A DNA stretch of 64,000 nt from Clostridiales bacterium. GTDB lineage: Bacteria; Bacillota; Peptococcia; DRI-13; UBA5745. The translations under genes were made by a program, and so were the position numbers. The stretch lies in the NCBI GenBank assembly GCA_009782505.1, contig WRIW01000006.1, positions 1 to 64,000 on the forward strand, given 5' to 3'. Shown here piece after piece: positions 7,817-16,075 of this stretch. The notes under the pieces are model-generated. The model did no database searches and was not told where the DNA came from. It saw nothing but the letters and a program-made list of their open reading frames with translations. Positions within the stretch are counted from its first letter, which is position 1. Each line of letters opens with the position of its first letter.

Positions 7817-8653
7817 TCAACCTATATCTACGGTGGTGAACCCAAATATCCGCTCCAAAGGCTCCCGTTCCTGCTCGCCTTTGTACATCTTGAGCCGGGC
7901 TTCCCAAGGGGTCATCCCCATGGCGAATCCCAGCTTGATGGACTGGACATTGGTTTCCGCCACGTCCATGTATACGCTTTCCGCTACCGTCTTCACCGCG
8001 AAGTGCCGTATCAGCTCTTCCGCCCGGTCGTAGTCGTCCGCGAAGACTGGTCCAAGCCGCCAGCCTTTGCGGCAGCGGCGCATGCAGCCCCAGCCCTTGA
8101 TCTCCCCTTCTTTCAGGACGCAAAGGCTGACCATGGCAGGCGTATCTAACCAGTTCTTGAGGAAAGGCGCCCTGGGCATACCAAAGAAAGCGGCGTCGTA
8201 CTCCACCAGTCGACGGAAGTCGATGTCCTGGGCGGAGTAGATATCGTCGCTTACCCTGCCTTCCGCAAATATGCTGCCGCCGTAGCGGATGACATTGCAT
8301 ATACCGTAGAAGCCGTAGGATTCGTAGAACTCCTTGCCCTCGGGCAAACCATTGATCCGGATGCGCTTGTCCCCCGCCGCCTCCATGGCGTGCTCCCAGA
8401 GGGTCCTGCCTATGCCCCGGCCCCGGTAGGGGGGAAGCACGAAATGGTTTCCGATGACGGCTAAGCGGTCGTCGTAGCCGACGACGGAGACGCCCCCCGC
8501 CATGCCGCCGTCCACCTCCGCCAGAAAGAAGCCGTCGGGGTCGGCCTGGTAAAACGCCACGCCGTCGTACAAACCGGGGTTCCAGCCTTCTTTGTAGGCT
8601 ACCTCCATGGGGAAGACCATTTCCTGGAGGGAAAGGTTTCGGATCGTCAGCAT
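7817..8653 (-). CDS. GNAT acetyltransferase with C-terminal YitH-like domain
   Basis: 278 residues. The N-terminal half is a GNAT domain with the acetyl-CoA-binding motif A (LPPYRGRGIGRTLW, 73-86) and a typical YESYGFYG segment. The C-terminal half resembles the second domain of YitH-type two-domain acetyltransferases (GWGCMRRCRKGWRLGPVFADD-like core). It would transfer acetyl from acetyl-CoA to an amine; the acceptor is unknown. It has its own promoter just upstream, and the his operon ends 121 bp before it. Confidence 0.85.
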   Translation of the reverse strand: MLTIRNLSLQEMVFPMEVAYKEGWNPGLYDGVAFYQADPDGFFLAEVDGGMAGGVSVVGYDDRLAVIGNHFVLPPYRGRGIGRTLWEHAMEAAGDKRIRINGLPEGKEFYESYGFYGICNVIRYGGSIFAEGRVSDDIYSAQDIDFRRLVEYDAAFFGMPRAPFLKNWLDTPAMVSLCVLKEGEIKGWGCMRRCRKGWRLGPVFADDYDRAEELIRHFAVKTVAESVYMDVAETNVQSIKLGFAMGMTPWEARLKMYKGEQEREPLERIFGFTTVDIG

Positions 8654-8687
8654 GTCTCGCCCACCTCAGTTATCGATTTCCATATAT

Positions 8688-8716
8688 ATACTATTAAACA
8701 AATGTATTCCTGTCAA
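8688..8716 (-). promoter_or_regulatory. Probable sigma-A promoter of the GNAT gene
   Basis: Minus strand TTGACA (8711-8716), 17 bp, TAGTAT (8688-8693). The -10 matches 4 of 6, but the -35 is perfect. Confidence 0.55.
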
Positions 8717-8774
8717 GTATCGTTTCTGTTCACGGCGAGGCAGCAGTTCACGGGAGTGAACTCTTGCCCATCCG

Positions 8775-9101
8775 TCAGCTTTCCGTGTCGGTCTGCTTTA
8801 CCGGCTTCAGGTTGCCGGTCTTTTTTCTGCGCTCTTCCAGCAGTTCGTACAGTTCTTCGAGCCCCAGCCCCGTTTGCGCCATGAGCACCAGCACATGGTA
8901 GATGAGATCCCCTATCTCTGCCTTCAGCTCCTCGTTGCTCCCGTTTTTCGCGGCGATGATCACCTCGGACAGCTCTTCCCCGCATTTCTTCAGTATCTTG
9001 TCCAGCCCCTGCTCAAAGAGGTAGCTGGTATAGGAGCCTTCCCCGGGGTTCGCCTTGCGGTCTAAGACCACTTCATATAGTTCGTCGATCACTTTACTCA
9101 T
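8775..9101 (-). CDS. hisE: Phosphoribosyl-ATP pyrophosphatase
   Basis: 108 residues, the usual size for stand-alone HisE, which removes pyrophosphate from PR-ATP (step 2 of histidine synthesis). The MazG-like helical core is clear: SYTSYLFEQGLDKILKKCGE then ELSEVIIAAKN and EIGDLIYHVLVLMA. It is the last gene of the his operon, 19 bp after hisI. HisE and HisI are separate here rather than fused. Confidence 0.95.
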   Translation of the reverse strand: MSKVIDELYEVVLDRKANPGEGSYTSYLFEQGLDKILKKCGEELSEVIIAAKNGSNEELKAEIGDLIYHVLVLMAQTGLGLEELYELLEERRKKTGNLKPVKQTDTES

Positions 9102-9120
9102 AAATCATACGCCTCGCTTA

Positions 9121-9471
9121 TTATCCCAGGATCGGATTGAAGAAACAGCTGTGGCTGCCCGTATGGCAGGCAGGCCCGGTCTGCTCCACGCGGATGAGCA
9201 GCGTGTCTTTGTCGCAGTCCCCGGCGATGGAGACGACTTTCTGCACATGACCCGAGGTCTCGCCCTTATGCCAGAGCGCCGCCCTGGAGCGGCTGTAGAA
9301 CCAGGTGTACCCGCTCTCCACGGTTTTCTCCAGGCTTTCCCGGTTCATATACGCCAGCATCAGCACTTCCCCCGTGCCATCCTCCACGACGATGGCGGGG
9401 ATCAGCTCCCCCTTCTGAAAGTACTCGTCATACATTTCCGCTTCGCCCCCATCATTCAGCCGGCGCTTCAT
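9121..9471 (-). CDS. hisI: Phosphoribosyl-AMP cyclohydrolase
   Basis: 116 residues. HisI opens the purine ring of PR-AMP. The Mg site GDCDKD (84-89) and the zinc cysteines in CHTGSHSCF (Cys102, Cys109) are present, as is VLMLAYMN near 36-43. The ATG at 9471 overlaps the hisA stop by 4 bp. An internal ATG (residue 13, position 9435) has a GGGGG-like SD and would give a length closer to the family core, so the first 12 residues are uncertain. Confidence 0.95.
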   Translation of the reverse strand: MKRRLNDGGEAEMYDEYFQKGELIPAIVVEDGTGEVLMLAYMNRESLEKTVESGYTWFYSRSRAALWHKGETSGHVQKVVSIAGDCDKDTLLIRVEQTGPACHTGSHSCFFNPILG

Positions 9472-10193
9472 TCAGCCGACGCTTCCGCCACTTTGAACGC
9501 TTCAGTAAGGTCCAAGTCGCCGCTGTATATCGCCTTGCCGCAGATGGCGCCGTATATGCCCAGCCCTTTCAGCGCCCGTATATCTTCTAGCCCTTTGACG
9601 CCGCCGCTGGCGATGATTGGGCAGAACACATGTTCCGCCAATGCCCTCAACTGCTCCAGGTTAGGCCCGGCTAAGGTACCGTCCCGGGAGATATCGGTGA
9701 AGATAAGCGCTCCGGCGCCGAGCCTCTCCATCTCCGAGGCAGCGGACAGGTAGTCCGCCCCGCCTTCTTCCAGCCAGCCTTCCACCATGACCCGCCCGTC
9801 CTTCGCGTCTATCCCCACGGCTACCCTGTCCCCATAGCGGGCGGCCGCTTCCGCTACCAGCTCCGGCCGGCGCATGGCCGCCGTCCCCAGTATCACCCTT
9901 TGTATCCCGTGGCTCAGGTAGTAGTTGACAGCGTCCATGTCCCTTATGCCGCCCCCCAGCTCTACCAGGAGCCCGCTTTCCCCGGCTACCCTGAGGAAAA
10001 CCTCGCTGTTTTCCCTGCGCCCGGCTACGGCGCCGTCCAGATCTACCATATGCACCCAGGACGCCCCGGCTTCCTTGAAAGCCGCGGCTGCCGCCATGGG
10101 GTCGGGGGCTACCTCATGGGAAGTGGCGAAATCCCCTTTATATAAGCGCACGCAGCGCCCGTTCTGTATATCGATGGCCGGCAGCAGTATCAC
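9468..10193 (-). CDS. hisA: ProFAR isomerase (phosphoribosylformimino-AICAR ribotide isomerase)
   Basis: 241-residue TIM barrel. The catalytic Asp8 sits in [15 protein letters not shown] and the second acid in [14 protein letters not shown]. Phosphate-binding loops ELGGGIRD and IASGGVKG are visible. The same half-barrel duplication occurs in HisF, but PAIDI plus the GW segment identify HisA. It overlaps hisB by 4 bp and hisI by 4 bp. The hisH and hisF genes that usually flank it are missing. Confidence 0.95.
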   Translation of the reverse strand: MILLPAIDIQNGRCVRLYKGDFATSHEVAPDPMAAAAAFKEAGASWVHMVDLDGAVAGRRENSEVFLRVAGESGLLVELGGGIRDMDAVNYYLSHGIQRVILGTAAMRRPELVAEAAARYGDRVAVGIDAKDGRVMVEGWLEEGGADYLSAASEMERLGAGALIFTDISRDGTLAGPNLEQLRALAEHVFCPIIASGGVKGLEDIRALKGLGIYGAICGKAIYSGDLDLTEAFKVAEASAE

Positions 10194-10786
10194 ACCAATA
10201 CGCCTTTCGACGAGAGTATCCCTTGCCCCTGTACGGGAGCCGCCGCCTGGCGCAGGGCATGGCCGAAAGCTTTAAATATAGCTTCGCATGAGTGGTGGTC
10301 GTTTTCCCCTTCCAGCAGGCGTATATGCAGGGTCATGCCCGCGGCGGAAACCAGCCCGCGGAAGAACTCCCGGGCCAGGCAGGTATCGAAGCCCCCGACG
10401 GACGGGTTGGCAAAGGCCGCGTCAAACTTCAGGTAAGGCCGCCCGCCGGCGTCCAGGGCGACCCGGGCCAGGGCGTCGTCCATGGGCAGAAGCATGCTGC
10501 CAAAGCGCGCGATGCCCCCGAAGTCCCCCAGGGCTTCCTTCAATGCCTGGCCGAGGACAATGCCGCAATCCTCCACCGTATGGTGGCCGTCTACCTCCAG
10601 GTCGCCTTTTACCGATACATTCAGGTCCAGCGAGGCGTGAACAGCCATAGCCGCGAGCATATGGTCGAAGAACCCTATGCCCGTATCGATATTAAACGTG
10701 CCCGCGCCGTCCAGATTGAGCACAAGATCGACGTCGGTTTCCTTCGTTTTTCTTTTGCACGCCGCCGTCCGTTCGGTTTTTTTCAT
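10190..10786 (-). CDS. hisB: Imidazoleglycerol-phosphate dehydratase
   Basis: 198 residues, the stand-alone dehydratase without a fused phosphatase. The two metal-binding repeats are complete: FFDHMLAAMAVH with HHTVEDCGI in the first half and the matching DHHSCEAIFKAFGHALRQA in the second. It acts on imidazole-glycerol phosphate to give imidazole-acetol phosphate. There is a 41-bp gap to hisC and a 4-bp overlap with hisA. Histidinol phosphatase is encoded separately by the divergent PHP gene. Confidence 0.96.
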   Translation of the reverse strand: MKKTERTAACKRKTKETDVDLVLNLDGAGTFNIDTGIGFFDHMLAAMAVHASLDLNVSVKGDLEVDGHHTVEDCGIVLGQALKEALGDFGGIARFGSMLLPMDDALARVALDAGGRPYLKFDAAFANPSVGGFDTCLAREFFRGLVSAAGMTLHIRLLEGENDHHSCEAIFKAFGHALRQAAAPVQGQGILSSKGVLV

Positions 10787-10827
10787 CGCTCATATCCCCT
10801 TCAATGTTTGATGTGGCTCTGCCCCGT

Positions 10828-11898
10828 CTACTGCAGCGTCCTCAGCGCATCCAGGAACTTCTGGTTTTCCTCCAGGTTCCCCACAGTGACCCGTAGGAAA
10901 TCCGGGAAGCAGCGCACCAGTATCCCTTTTTTCTTCAGAAACCCGTAGACCTCGTTGTTTTTCCCTTTGTTAAAGCAAAGCACCACAAAATTCGTTTTCG
11001 GCTCGGGGATGAGATGGAATTCATACAAGGTTCCCTTCCACTCCGCTTCCAGCTTGAGCAGGGCCCCCGCCAGGAACCCCCGGGCCGCCAGTATTTCCCT
11101 CTGCGCTTCTTTCAATATATCCTGATGCTTGTAGATAGCCGCCCCCGCCGCCTGGGTCATGGCGTTTACATTGTACGGCGATTTCAGGGCCTGTAAGGCT
11201 TTCGTCAGCTTCTTGTGGCAGACGGCGAAACCCAGCCGGATCGCGGCGCTGCCCACCGCTTTCGACGACGTGCGCAGGATGATGAGGTTGTCGAACTCTT
11301 CCGCCTCGTTGATCAGGCTTTGGTTCCAGAAGTCCATATATGCCTCGTCGATGACGACCAACACCTCCGGCAGCTCCTTAAGCAAGGCCCGCAGGGGCAT
11401 TTTCTTCAGCCCCTGGGACGTGGGGTTGCAGGGGTTGGAGAAGATGAGCCCCCGGCAGTGTTCCTCTTTCGCCAGCCTGACCAGGGCTTCCGGCTCGATG
11501 CGGTAGTCCCCGGCCTTTTGGTACCGGACCAGCTCGAGTTCCGCCTCGTCCGCGTAGAATTCATACATGGAGAAGTCCGGTTCGGCGACGAGGACTTTTT
11601 CCCCTTTTGAGAAAAAGCCGCTCAGGATCAGCCCGATGAGCTCGTCCGAACCGTTGCCCGCCGTGACCAGGGCCGGTTCGACGCTGTAGTAGTCCGCGAA
11701 GGCTTTGCAGCATTTGGCTGCCTCGGGGTCGGGGTAGCGGTTGAACGCCACTTTTCTTACCGCCGAAAGGATATCTTTCTTCATATCCGGATGCACGGGC
11801 AGAAAGGACTCCCCGGCGTTCAGGACTACTTTATACTTCCCCTTCTCTGTCTCGTAGGGGGCCAGATTGATCACTTTTTCGTTCAGCTGGTAGGTCAT
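10828..11898 (-). CDS. hisC: Histidinol-phosphate aminotransferase
   Basis: 356 residues from the ATG at 11898, which overlaps the hisD stop by 4 bp like other junctions in this operon. A longer in-frame reading to 12012 overlaps hisD heavily and is rejected. It is a fold type I PLP enzyme: GNGSDELIGL binds cofactor phosphate, SNPCNPTSQGL is the conserved Asn-Pro segment, and the Schiff-base lysine is in RTSSKAVGSAAIRLGFA. It moves an amino group from glutamate to imidazole-acetol phosphate. Confidence 0.95.
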   Translation of the reverse strand: MTYQLNEKVINLAPYETEKGKYKVVLNAGESFLPVHPDMKKDILSAVRKVAFNRYPDPEAAKCCKAFADYYSVEPALVTAGNGSDELIGLILSGFFSKGEKVLVAEPDFSMYEFYADEAELELVRYQKAGDYRIEPEALVRLAKEEHCRGLIFSNPCNPTSQGLKKMPLRALLKELPEVLVVIDEAYMDFWNQSLINEAEEFDNLIILRTSSKAVGSAAIRLGFAVCHKKLTKALQALKSPYNVNAMTQAAGAAIYKHQDILKEAQREILAARGFLAGALLKLEAEWKGTLYEFHLIPEPKTNFVVLCFNKGKNNEVYGFLKKKGILVRCFPDFLRVTVGNLEENQKFLDALRTLQ

Positions 11899-13190
11899 AA
11901 GCCTTCCTCCCGCCGTATCCTGACGGCATTCGCGTGGGCGTCCAGCCCTTCCTGGACGGCAAGCCGGCGGATATACGGCTCGGCTTCCGACAGCGCATCC
12001 TTGGGATACCACACGTAACTATAATACTTGATAAAGCTCTCAACTGACAAGGGGGAGAAAAAACGCGCGGTAAACCCTGTGGGCAACACATGGTTTGGCC
12101 CGGCGAAGTAGTCCCCAAGGGGCTCCGGGGAGTAATGCCCCAGGAAAAGCGCCCCGGCGTTGGTCAGCCGATCCGTGTAGGCCATAGGGTCGTCCAGCAT
12201 GACCTCCAGGTGCTCCGGGGCAAACGCGTTGGCGAAACGCACGCCGCTCTCCACATCCTCTGTGAGGACAACGGCGCCGTAGCGGTCCAGGGCTTCCCGG
12301 ACGACGGCTTCCCGGGGCAGCAAGGCGGCCTGCCGCTCCACTTCCGCCAGCACCTTGTCCGCCAGGCTCCGGCTATGGGTGACCAGCACGGCGGAAGCCA
12401 TCACGTCGTGCTCCGCCTGGGAGAGCAGATCCGCCGCCGCGTAAGCCGGGTCGGCGCTTTCGTCAGCCAGTACCAGTATTTCACTTGGCCCGGCGATCAT
12501 GTCGATATCCACCTCGCCGTACAGGAGCTTCTTCGCTGTAGCTACGTAAATGTTGCCGGGGCCGACGATCTTGTCCACCCTGGGTATCGTTTCGGTCCCG
12601 TAAGCCAGGGCTGCCACCGCCTGGGCGCCGCCCAGCAGAAAAACCCTGTCCACCCCCGCCAGCGCCGCCGCGGCAAGCACCGCCGGATCCGCCAGACCGT
12701 CCCTGCGGGGGGGCGTGACCATGATGATTTGCCCCACACCGGCGATCTTAGCCGGTATGGCGTTCATCAGCACCGTAGACGGGTAAGCCGCCGTGCCCCC
12801 CGGGACATATATCCCTACCCGGTGGAGCCCCCTGCACTTCCTGCCCAGCACGACGCCGTTTTCCTTTCTCTCTTCGAAGGCGCGGGGCCGCTGCTTGCTA
12901 TGGTATTCCCATATATTAGCAGCCGCTTTCTTCATCGCTTCGATCAGTTCCGGCGCCAGCCCGGCGGCGGCGTCGTCCAGGGCCTGGCGGGGCGCCTCCC
13001 TCACCGGCGGCAGGAATCCGTCCAGCTCCAGGGTAAAGCGGTCGCAGGCTTCGTCCCCGTGCTCCCTGACTTCGCCGATGATGGCGGAGACCCGGGCTTT
13101 GACAGCGGTATCGGTTTCCCTGTCCCTGGCTTTCAGCTCTTCGATGAAGCGGTACTCCGCCGTTCCGTCCGCCTGGATGACCCTCATCAT
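11895..13190 (-). CDS. hisD: Histidinol dehydrogenase
   Basis: 431 residues, typical length. HisD carries out the last two NAD-dependent steps, histidinol to histidine. Conserved segments: GIYVPGGTAAYPSTVLMNAIPA, VDKIVGPGNIYVATAKK, DMIAGPSEILVLADE and the zinc-site region AEHDVMASAVLVT. The start MMRVIQADG is at the hisG stop; the ATG codons are adjacent, and there is a 4-bp overlap. It is the third gene of the his operon. Confidence 0.96.
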   Translation of the reverse strand: MMRVIQADGTAEYRFIEELKARDRETDTAVKARVSAIIGEVREHGDEACDRFTLELDGFLPPVREAPRQALDDAAAGLAPELIEAMKKAAANIWEYHSKQRPRAFEERKENGVVLGRKCRGLHRVGIYVPGGTAAYPSTVLMNAIPAKIAGVGQIIMVTPPRRDGLADPAVLAAAALAGVDRVFLLGGAQAVAALAYGTETIPRVDKIVGPGNIYVATAKKLLYGEVDIDMIAGPSEILVLADESADPAYAAADLLSQAEHDVMASAVLVTHSRSLADKVLAEVERQAALLPREAVVREALDRYGAVVLTEDVESGVRFANAFAPEHLEVMLDDPMAYTDRLTNAGALFLGHYSPEPLGDYFAGPNHVLPTGFTARFFSPLSVESFIKYYSYVWYPKDALSEAEPYIRRLAVQEGLDAHANAVRIRREEGL

Positions 13191-13834
13191 GCCCCTCCCT
13201 TTTCTACTGTGACCAGAGGCCGCAGGCGATGGATGAACCCGTCGATTTCTTCCTTGCGCAGCTTCATGCCAGCGACGTTGACCACAAGCCTGGCGGACAG
13301 GTGGGCGATATGCTCCTTTTCTTCCAGGCCGTTCGCCCGCAGCGTGCCCCCGGTCTCCACAATGTCCACGATGCCGTCGGCCAGCTCCAGCAGGGGGGCC
13401 AGCTCCACGGAGCCTTCGATTTTCACGATGTTTACATCCATGGCTTTGCTTTCAAAGAAGCCCCGGGCGATGTTTGGGTACTTGCTCGCCACGGTTTTCG
13501 CCCCGAAGCCCTGATAGAAATCCTTGCCGACGCCCGCGGCCAGTATCATACGGCAGCGGCCGAAGCCAAGATCCATCACCTCGTAGAGGCTCTGGGCCGA
13601 CTCCATGATGGTGTCCTTACCCACGATGCCCATGTCGCACACGCCGTGCTCCACATAGGTGATGATGTCCTGGGATTTCGCCAGAACAAGGTCCAGCCTT
13701 CCGCCGTCCAGGGGCAGGATGAGTTTCCTGCCCTTGTCCTTTGCCGCCGAGCAATCCATGCCCATTTTCTCCAGCAGCGCTTGTGTCTCTTCCTCAAGCC
13801 TGCCTTTCGCCACGGCGATCCGTAGTGGTTTCAT
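13187..13834 (-). CDS. hisG: ATP phosphoribosyltransferase, short catalytic form
   Basis: 215 residues, the HisG-S type without the C-terminal ACT-like regulatory domain, so it needs HisZ, which is encoded directly upstream. It joins ATP and PRPP in the first step of the pathway. The PRPP loop LELADGIVDIVETGGTLRANG is clear, and the N-terminus MKPLRIAVAKGRL is typical. It overlaps hisZ by 4 bp, which fits a 1:1 complex. Confidence 0.97.
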   Translation of the reverse strand: MKPLRIAVAKGRLEEETQALLEKMGMDCSAAKDKGRKLILPLDGGRLDLVLAKSQDIITYVEHGVCDMGIVGKDTIMESAQSLYEVMDLGFGRCRMILAAGVGKDFYQGFGAKTVASKYPNIARGFFESKAMDVNIVKIEGSVELAPLLELADGIVDIVETGGTLRANGLEEKEHIAHLSARLVVNVAGMKLRKEEIDGFIHRLRPLVTVEKGGA

Positions 13835-15060
13835 CCCGGCCCGCCTCCCTTCTCCGCATCCGGCCCGTAGATACGTACGGCCTCGCCCACGGTATGGATG
13901 CTGCTTATCCTCTTGCTTAGCGCGTAGGCCTTACATTGGTCGAGGTTCTCAAATAAGCCGTTTTCCACCGCCCCGCCCCGGCTTTCGCGCAGGGATTGGG
14001 CGTATTTCATGCCGTCGATCTCATAGCCCGGTTCACCCCACACCAGCAGCCCCGGCGCTTCCGATGGCTCCTCCGAGCCCTGATCCAGGCGGTTTTTCGT
14101 CAGCAGATCCACATTTACGCCGAAGCCTACGGCCGGAAGCTTTTCACCGAAGCGCTCCAGGAGGCGGTCATAGCGGCCCCCTACCAGTACGGCCTCCCCG
14201 GATCCCTGTAGGTATACCTGGAAGATGATGCCTGTGTAGTAGTCGTTGGCGTTGACGAATCCCAGGTCGAGCATGACTTTTTCCCCAAGGCCGAAGCGGG
14301 GCAGCATCTCGAATAAGGCGTGCATATATTCGATGATGTCCTTCGTCTCTTGGTCATGGAAGAGCCCCGCCGCCTGGCGGAACACTTCCCCCCCGCCGAA
14401 GAGCCCGGGCAGCGCCTTGATGACCCGTACCGCCTCCCCCTGCCCCATCGTGTCAAGGAAATCGCTGAGGGTAGGGTAATTTTTCGCCTGTATGAGCTGC
14501 CTGAGCTGCTCCTTGACCCTCTCGTCCGGCGTCAGCCTGGAGATCAGCAATTCGCACAGCCCGCCGTGCCCCAGCTCAATGCGGTAGTCCCGCAACCCGC
14601 AGGATTCCAGGGCCTCTGTCGCCAGCTGCAGCACTTCAAGGTCGGCCCGGATGGTATTGGCGCCGATGAGCTCCACCCCCATCTGGGAGGTCTCTATGTT
14701 GTGGCCGCTGTAGAGGTTTTTCTGCCGGTATATCCGCTGATTGTAGTATAACCGCAGCGGTTTCTCACTGTGCTTCAGCCTTGTGGCTGTCAGCCTGGCG
14801 ATGGGCGCCGTGGAGTCGGGGCGCAGGACCAGTATCCTGCCTTCGTTGTCCACAAGCTTGAACATGTGTTCGCTGCCCGTATTACCCGGCGCTTCGGCGA
14901 ATACGTCCAGGTATTCTATCCCCGGCGTGATCACCGGGCGGTAGCCGTAGCTTTGGAAGCTTGCTTTCAGCCTGTCTTCGATCCGGCCCTGGGCTTCGCA
15001 TTCCTCCAGGAGTATGTCTCTTGTGCCCTTTGGCGTGGACAAGTAATCCTTCTTTATCAT
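13831..15060 (-). CDS. hisZ: ATP phosphoribosyltransferase regulatory subunit
   Basis: 409 residues, a HisRS-like class II fold that does not charge tRNA but forms the hetero-octamer with short HisG and carries histidine feedback control. It starts MIKKDYLSTPKGTRDIL. Motif 2-like text is VLRPDSTAPIARL, and the end of the catalytic core is GGRYDRLLERFG. It is the first gene of the operon, 44 nt after the predicted transcription start, and its RBS is GGATAAGGG. No T-box or his leader peptide is seen in that short leader. Confidence 0.93.
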   Translation of the reverse strand: MIKKDYLSTPKGTRDILLEECEAQGRIEDRLKASFQSYGYRPVITPGIEYLDVFAEAPGNTGSEHMFKLVDNEGRILVLRPDSTAPIARLTATRLKHSEKPLRLYYNQRIYRQKNLYSGHNIETSQMGVELIGANTIRADLEVLQLATEALESCGLRDYRIELGHGGLCELLISRLTPDERVKEQLRQLIQAKNYPTLSDFLDTMGQGEAVRVIKALPGLFGGGEVFRQAAGLFHDQETKDIIEYMHALFEMLPRFGLGEKVMLDLGFVNANDYYTGIIFQVYLQGSGEAVLVGGRYDRLLERFGEKLPAVGFGVNVDLLTKNRLDQGSEEPSEAPGLLVWGEPGYEIDGMKYAQSLRESRGGAVENGLFENLDQCKAYALSKRISSIHTVGEAVRIYGPDAEKGGGPG

Positions 15061-15110
15061 CCCTTATCCGTCCTTTACTACTTTAACGCTTTATCGCTTT
15101 ACTTTGATGA

Positions 15111-15139
15111 AGTATACATAGCTCCGGCGTGTTTGTCAA
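15111..15139 (-). promoter_or_regulatory. Sigma-A promoter of the his operon
   Basis: Minus strand TTGACA (15134-15139), 17 bp, TATACT (15111-15116). The predicted start near 15104 leaves a 44-nt leader. Confidence 0.8.
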
Positions 15140-15162
15140 GCCTATTGCCGCTTTTTTTGTGT

Positions 15163-15168
15163 TATAAT
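15163..15168 (+). promoter_or_regulatory. -10 box of the divergent histidinol phosphatase gene
   Basis: A perfect TATAAT at 45 bp before the start codon. No good -35 is found at 16-18 bp, so it may need an activator or rely on the T-rich upstream sequence. Confidence 0.5.
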
Positions 15169-15212
15169 ATTGCTGTTTCGTTACAGTAACGATAGATAAA
15201 GGAGACTGCCCT

Positions 15213-16034
15213 ATGCCCGCGATGATTCCCATGGACCTCCACACCCACAGCGAAAACTCCCACGACGCTGACTATCCCGTCGGCGAGATGTGCGAAGCCG
15301 CCATCAAAGCCGGCGTCGCCGTTTACGCCGTCACCGACCATTATGACGTCAACAACCTAGACCCGGATTTTGCCTTACTCGACCGATCGATAAAGAGATC
15401 CGTCAGTGATATACTGGCCGCGAAAGAGCTCTACCGGGGCAAGCTTGAGCTTCTCGCGGGTATAGAGCTGGGCCAGCCCCTGGAGAAGCTGTCAAAATCT
15501 GAGGAGATCCTGGAAAGCTACCCCTTTGATTTCGTCCTGGGTTCGCTGCACAACGCGCCGGGGCGCCTGGACATATACTACTATAACCGGCCCGGGGATG
15601 GCAGCTTGTTTGACGCCGAGCTGGAAGCCTACTTCTCCGCCTTAGTGGAGATGATACACTGGGGCCGCTTTGACGCCGCCGCCCACATCACTTACCCCTT
15701 CCGCTTCATCTCACCGGGGGACAGGGAAAGCTACCCCTTCGGCCGCTGGGACGATTATCTGGAGGCTGCGGTGAAAACCCTGGCGGAGAAAGGGCTTGCC
15801 CTGGAGATAAATACGAACAACCCTTCTTACATCCTGCCCGGCTTGAGATGGATCAAGCGGTTTAGGGATCTGGGCGGAGAGAAGCTCACCCTGGGCTCCG
15901 ACGCCCATAGCCCGCGAAGGGTGGGTACGGGCATACCGGACGGCATGAGGGCAGCGGCAGAGGCGGGCTTTGATTATCTCTGCTATTTCGTCAACCGCGA
16001 GCCTAAGTATATTCGAATCTCGGATTATCCGTGA
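15213..16034 (+). CDS. hisK: PHP-family histidinol-phosphatase
   Basis: 273 residues. The PHP metal motif DLHTHSENSHDA is near residues 7-18, then VTDHYDV, GIELGQP and the C-terminal GSDAHSPRR metal-binding loop, as in HisJ/HisK histidinol-phosphatases. It would remove phosphate from histidinol phosphate, the step not covered by the operon it faces. The RBS is AAAGGAGA. The stop codon TGA is also the first three bases of a REP-like palindrome. A different PHP phosphoesterase activity is possible, but the position supports the histidine role. Confidence 0.82.
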   Translation: MPAMIPMDLHTHSENSHDADYPVGEMCEAAIKAGVAVYAVTDHYDVNNLDPDFALLDRSIKRSVSDILAAKELYRGKLELLAGIELGQPLEKLSKSEEILESYPFDFVLGSLHNAPGRLDIYYYNRPGDGSLFDAELEAYFSALVEMIHWGRFDAAAHITYPFRFISPGDRESYPFGRWDDYLEAAVKTLAEKGLALEINTNNPSYILPGLRWIKRFRDLGGEKLTLGSDAHSPRRVGTGIPDGMRAAAEAGFDYLCYFVNREPKYIRISDYP

Positions 16035-16062
16035 CACAAAAGGGACGGTTCTCTTTGTGTCA
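16032..16062. repeat. REP-like palindrome between convergent genes
   Basis: Inverted arms TGACACAAA and TTTGTGTCA enclose GGGACGGTTCTC. Short palindromes with a GGGAC core of this kind are widespread in Firmicutes genomes, and some are linked to REP-associated (Y1) transposases. It lies between hisK and apgM and could end both transcripts. Confidence 0.65.
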
Positions 16063-16075
16063 AATGCCCAAACCG

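Noticed and set aside
11898-12012. 38-codon N-terminal extension of HisC
   Set aside because: It overlaps hisD by over 100 bp; the 4-bp overlap start fits the rest of the operon.
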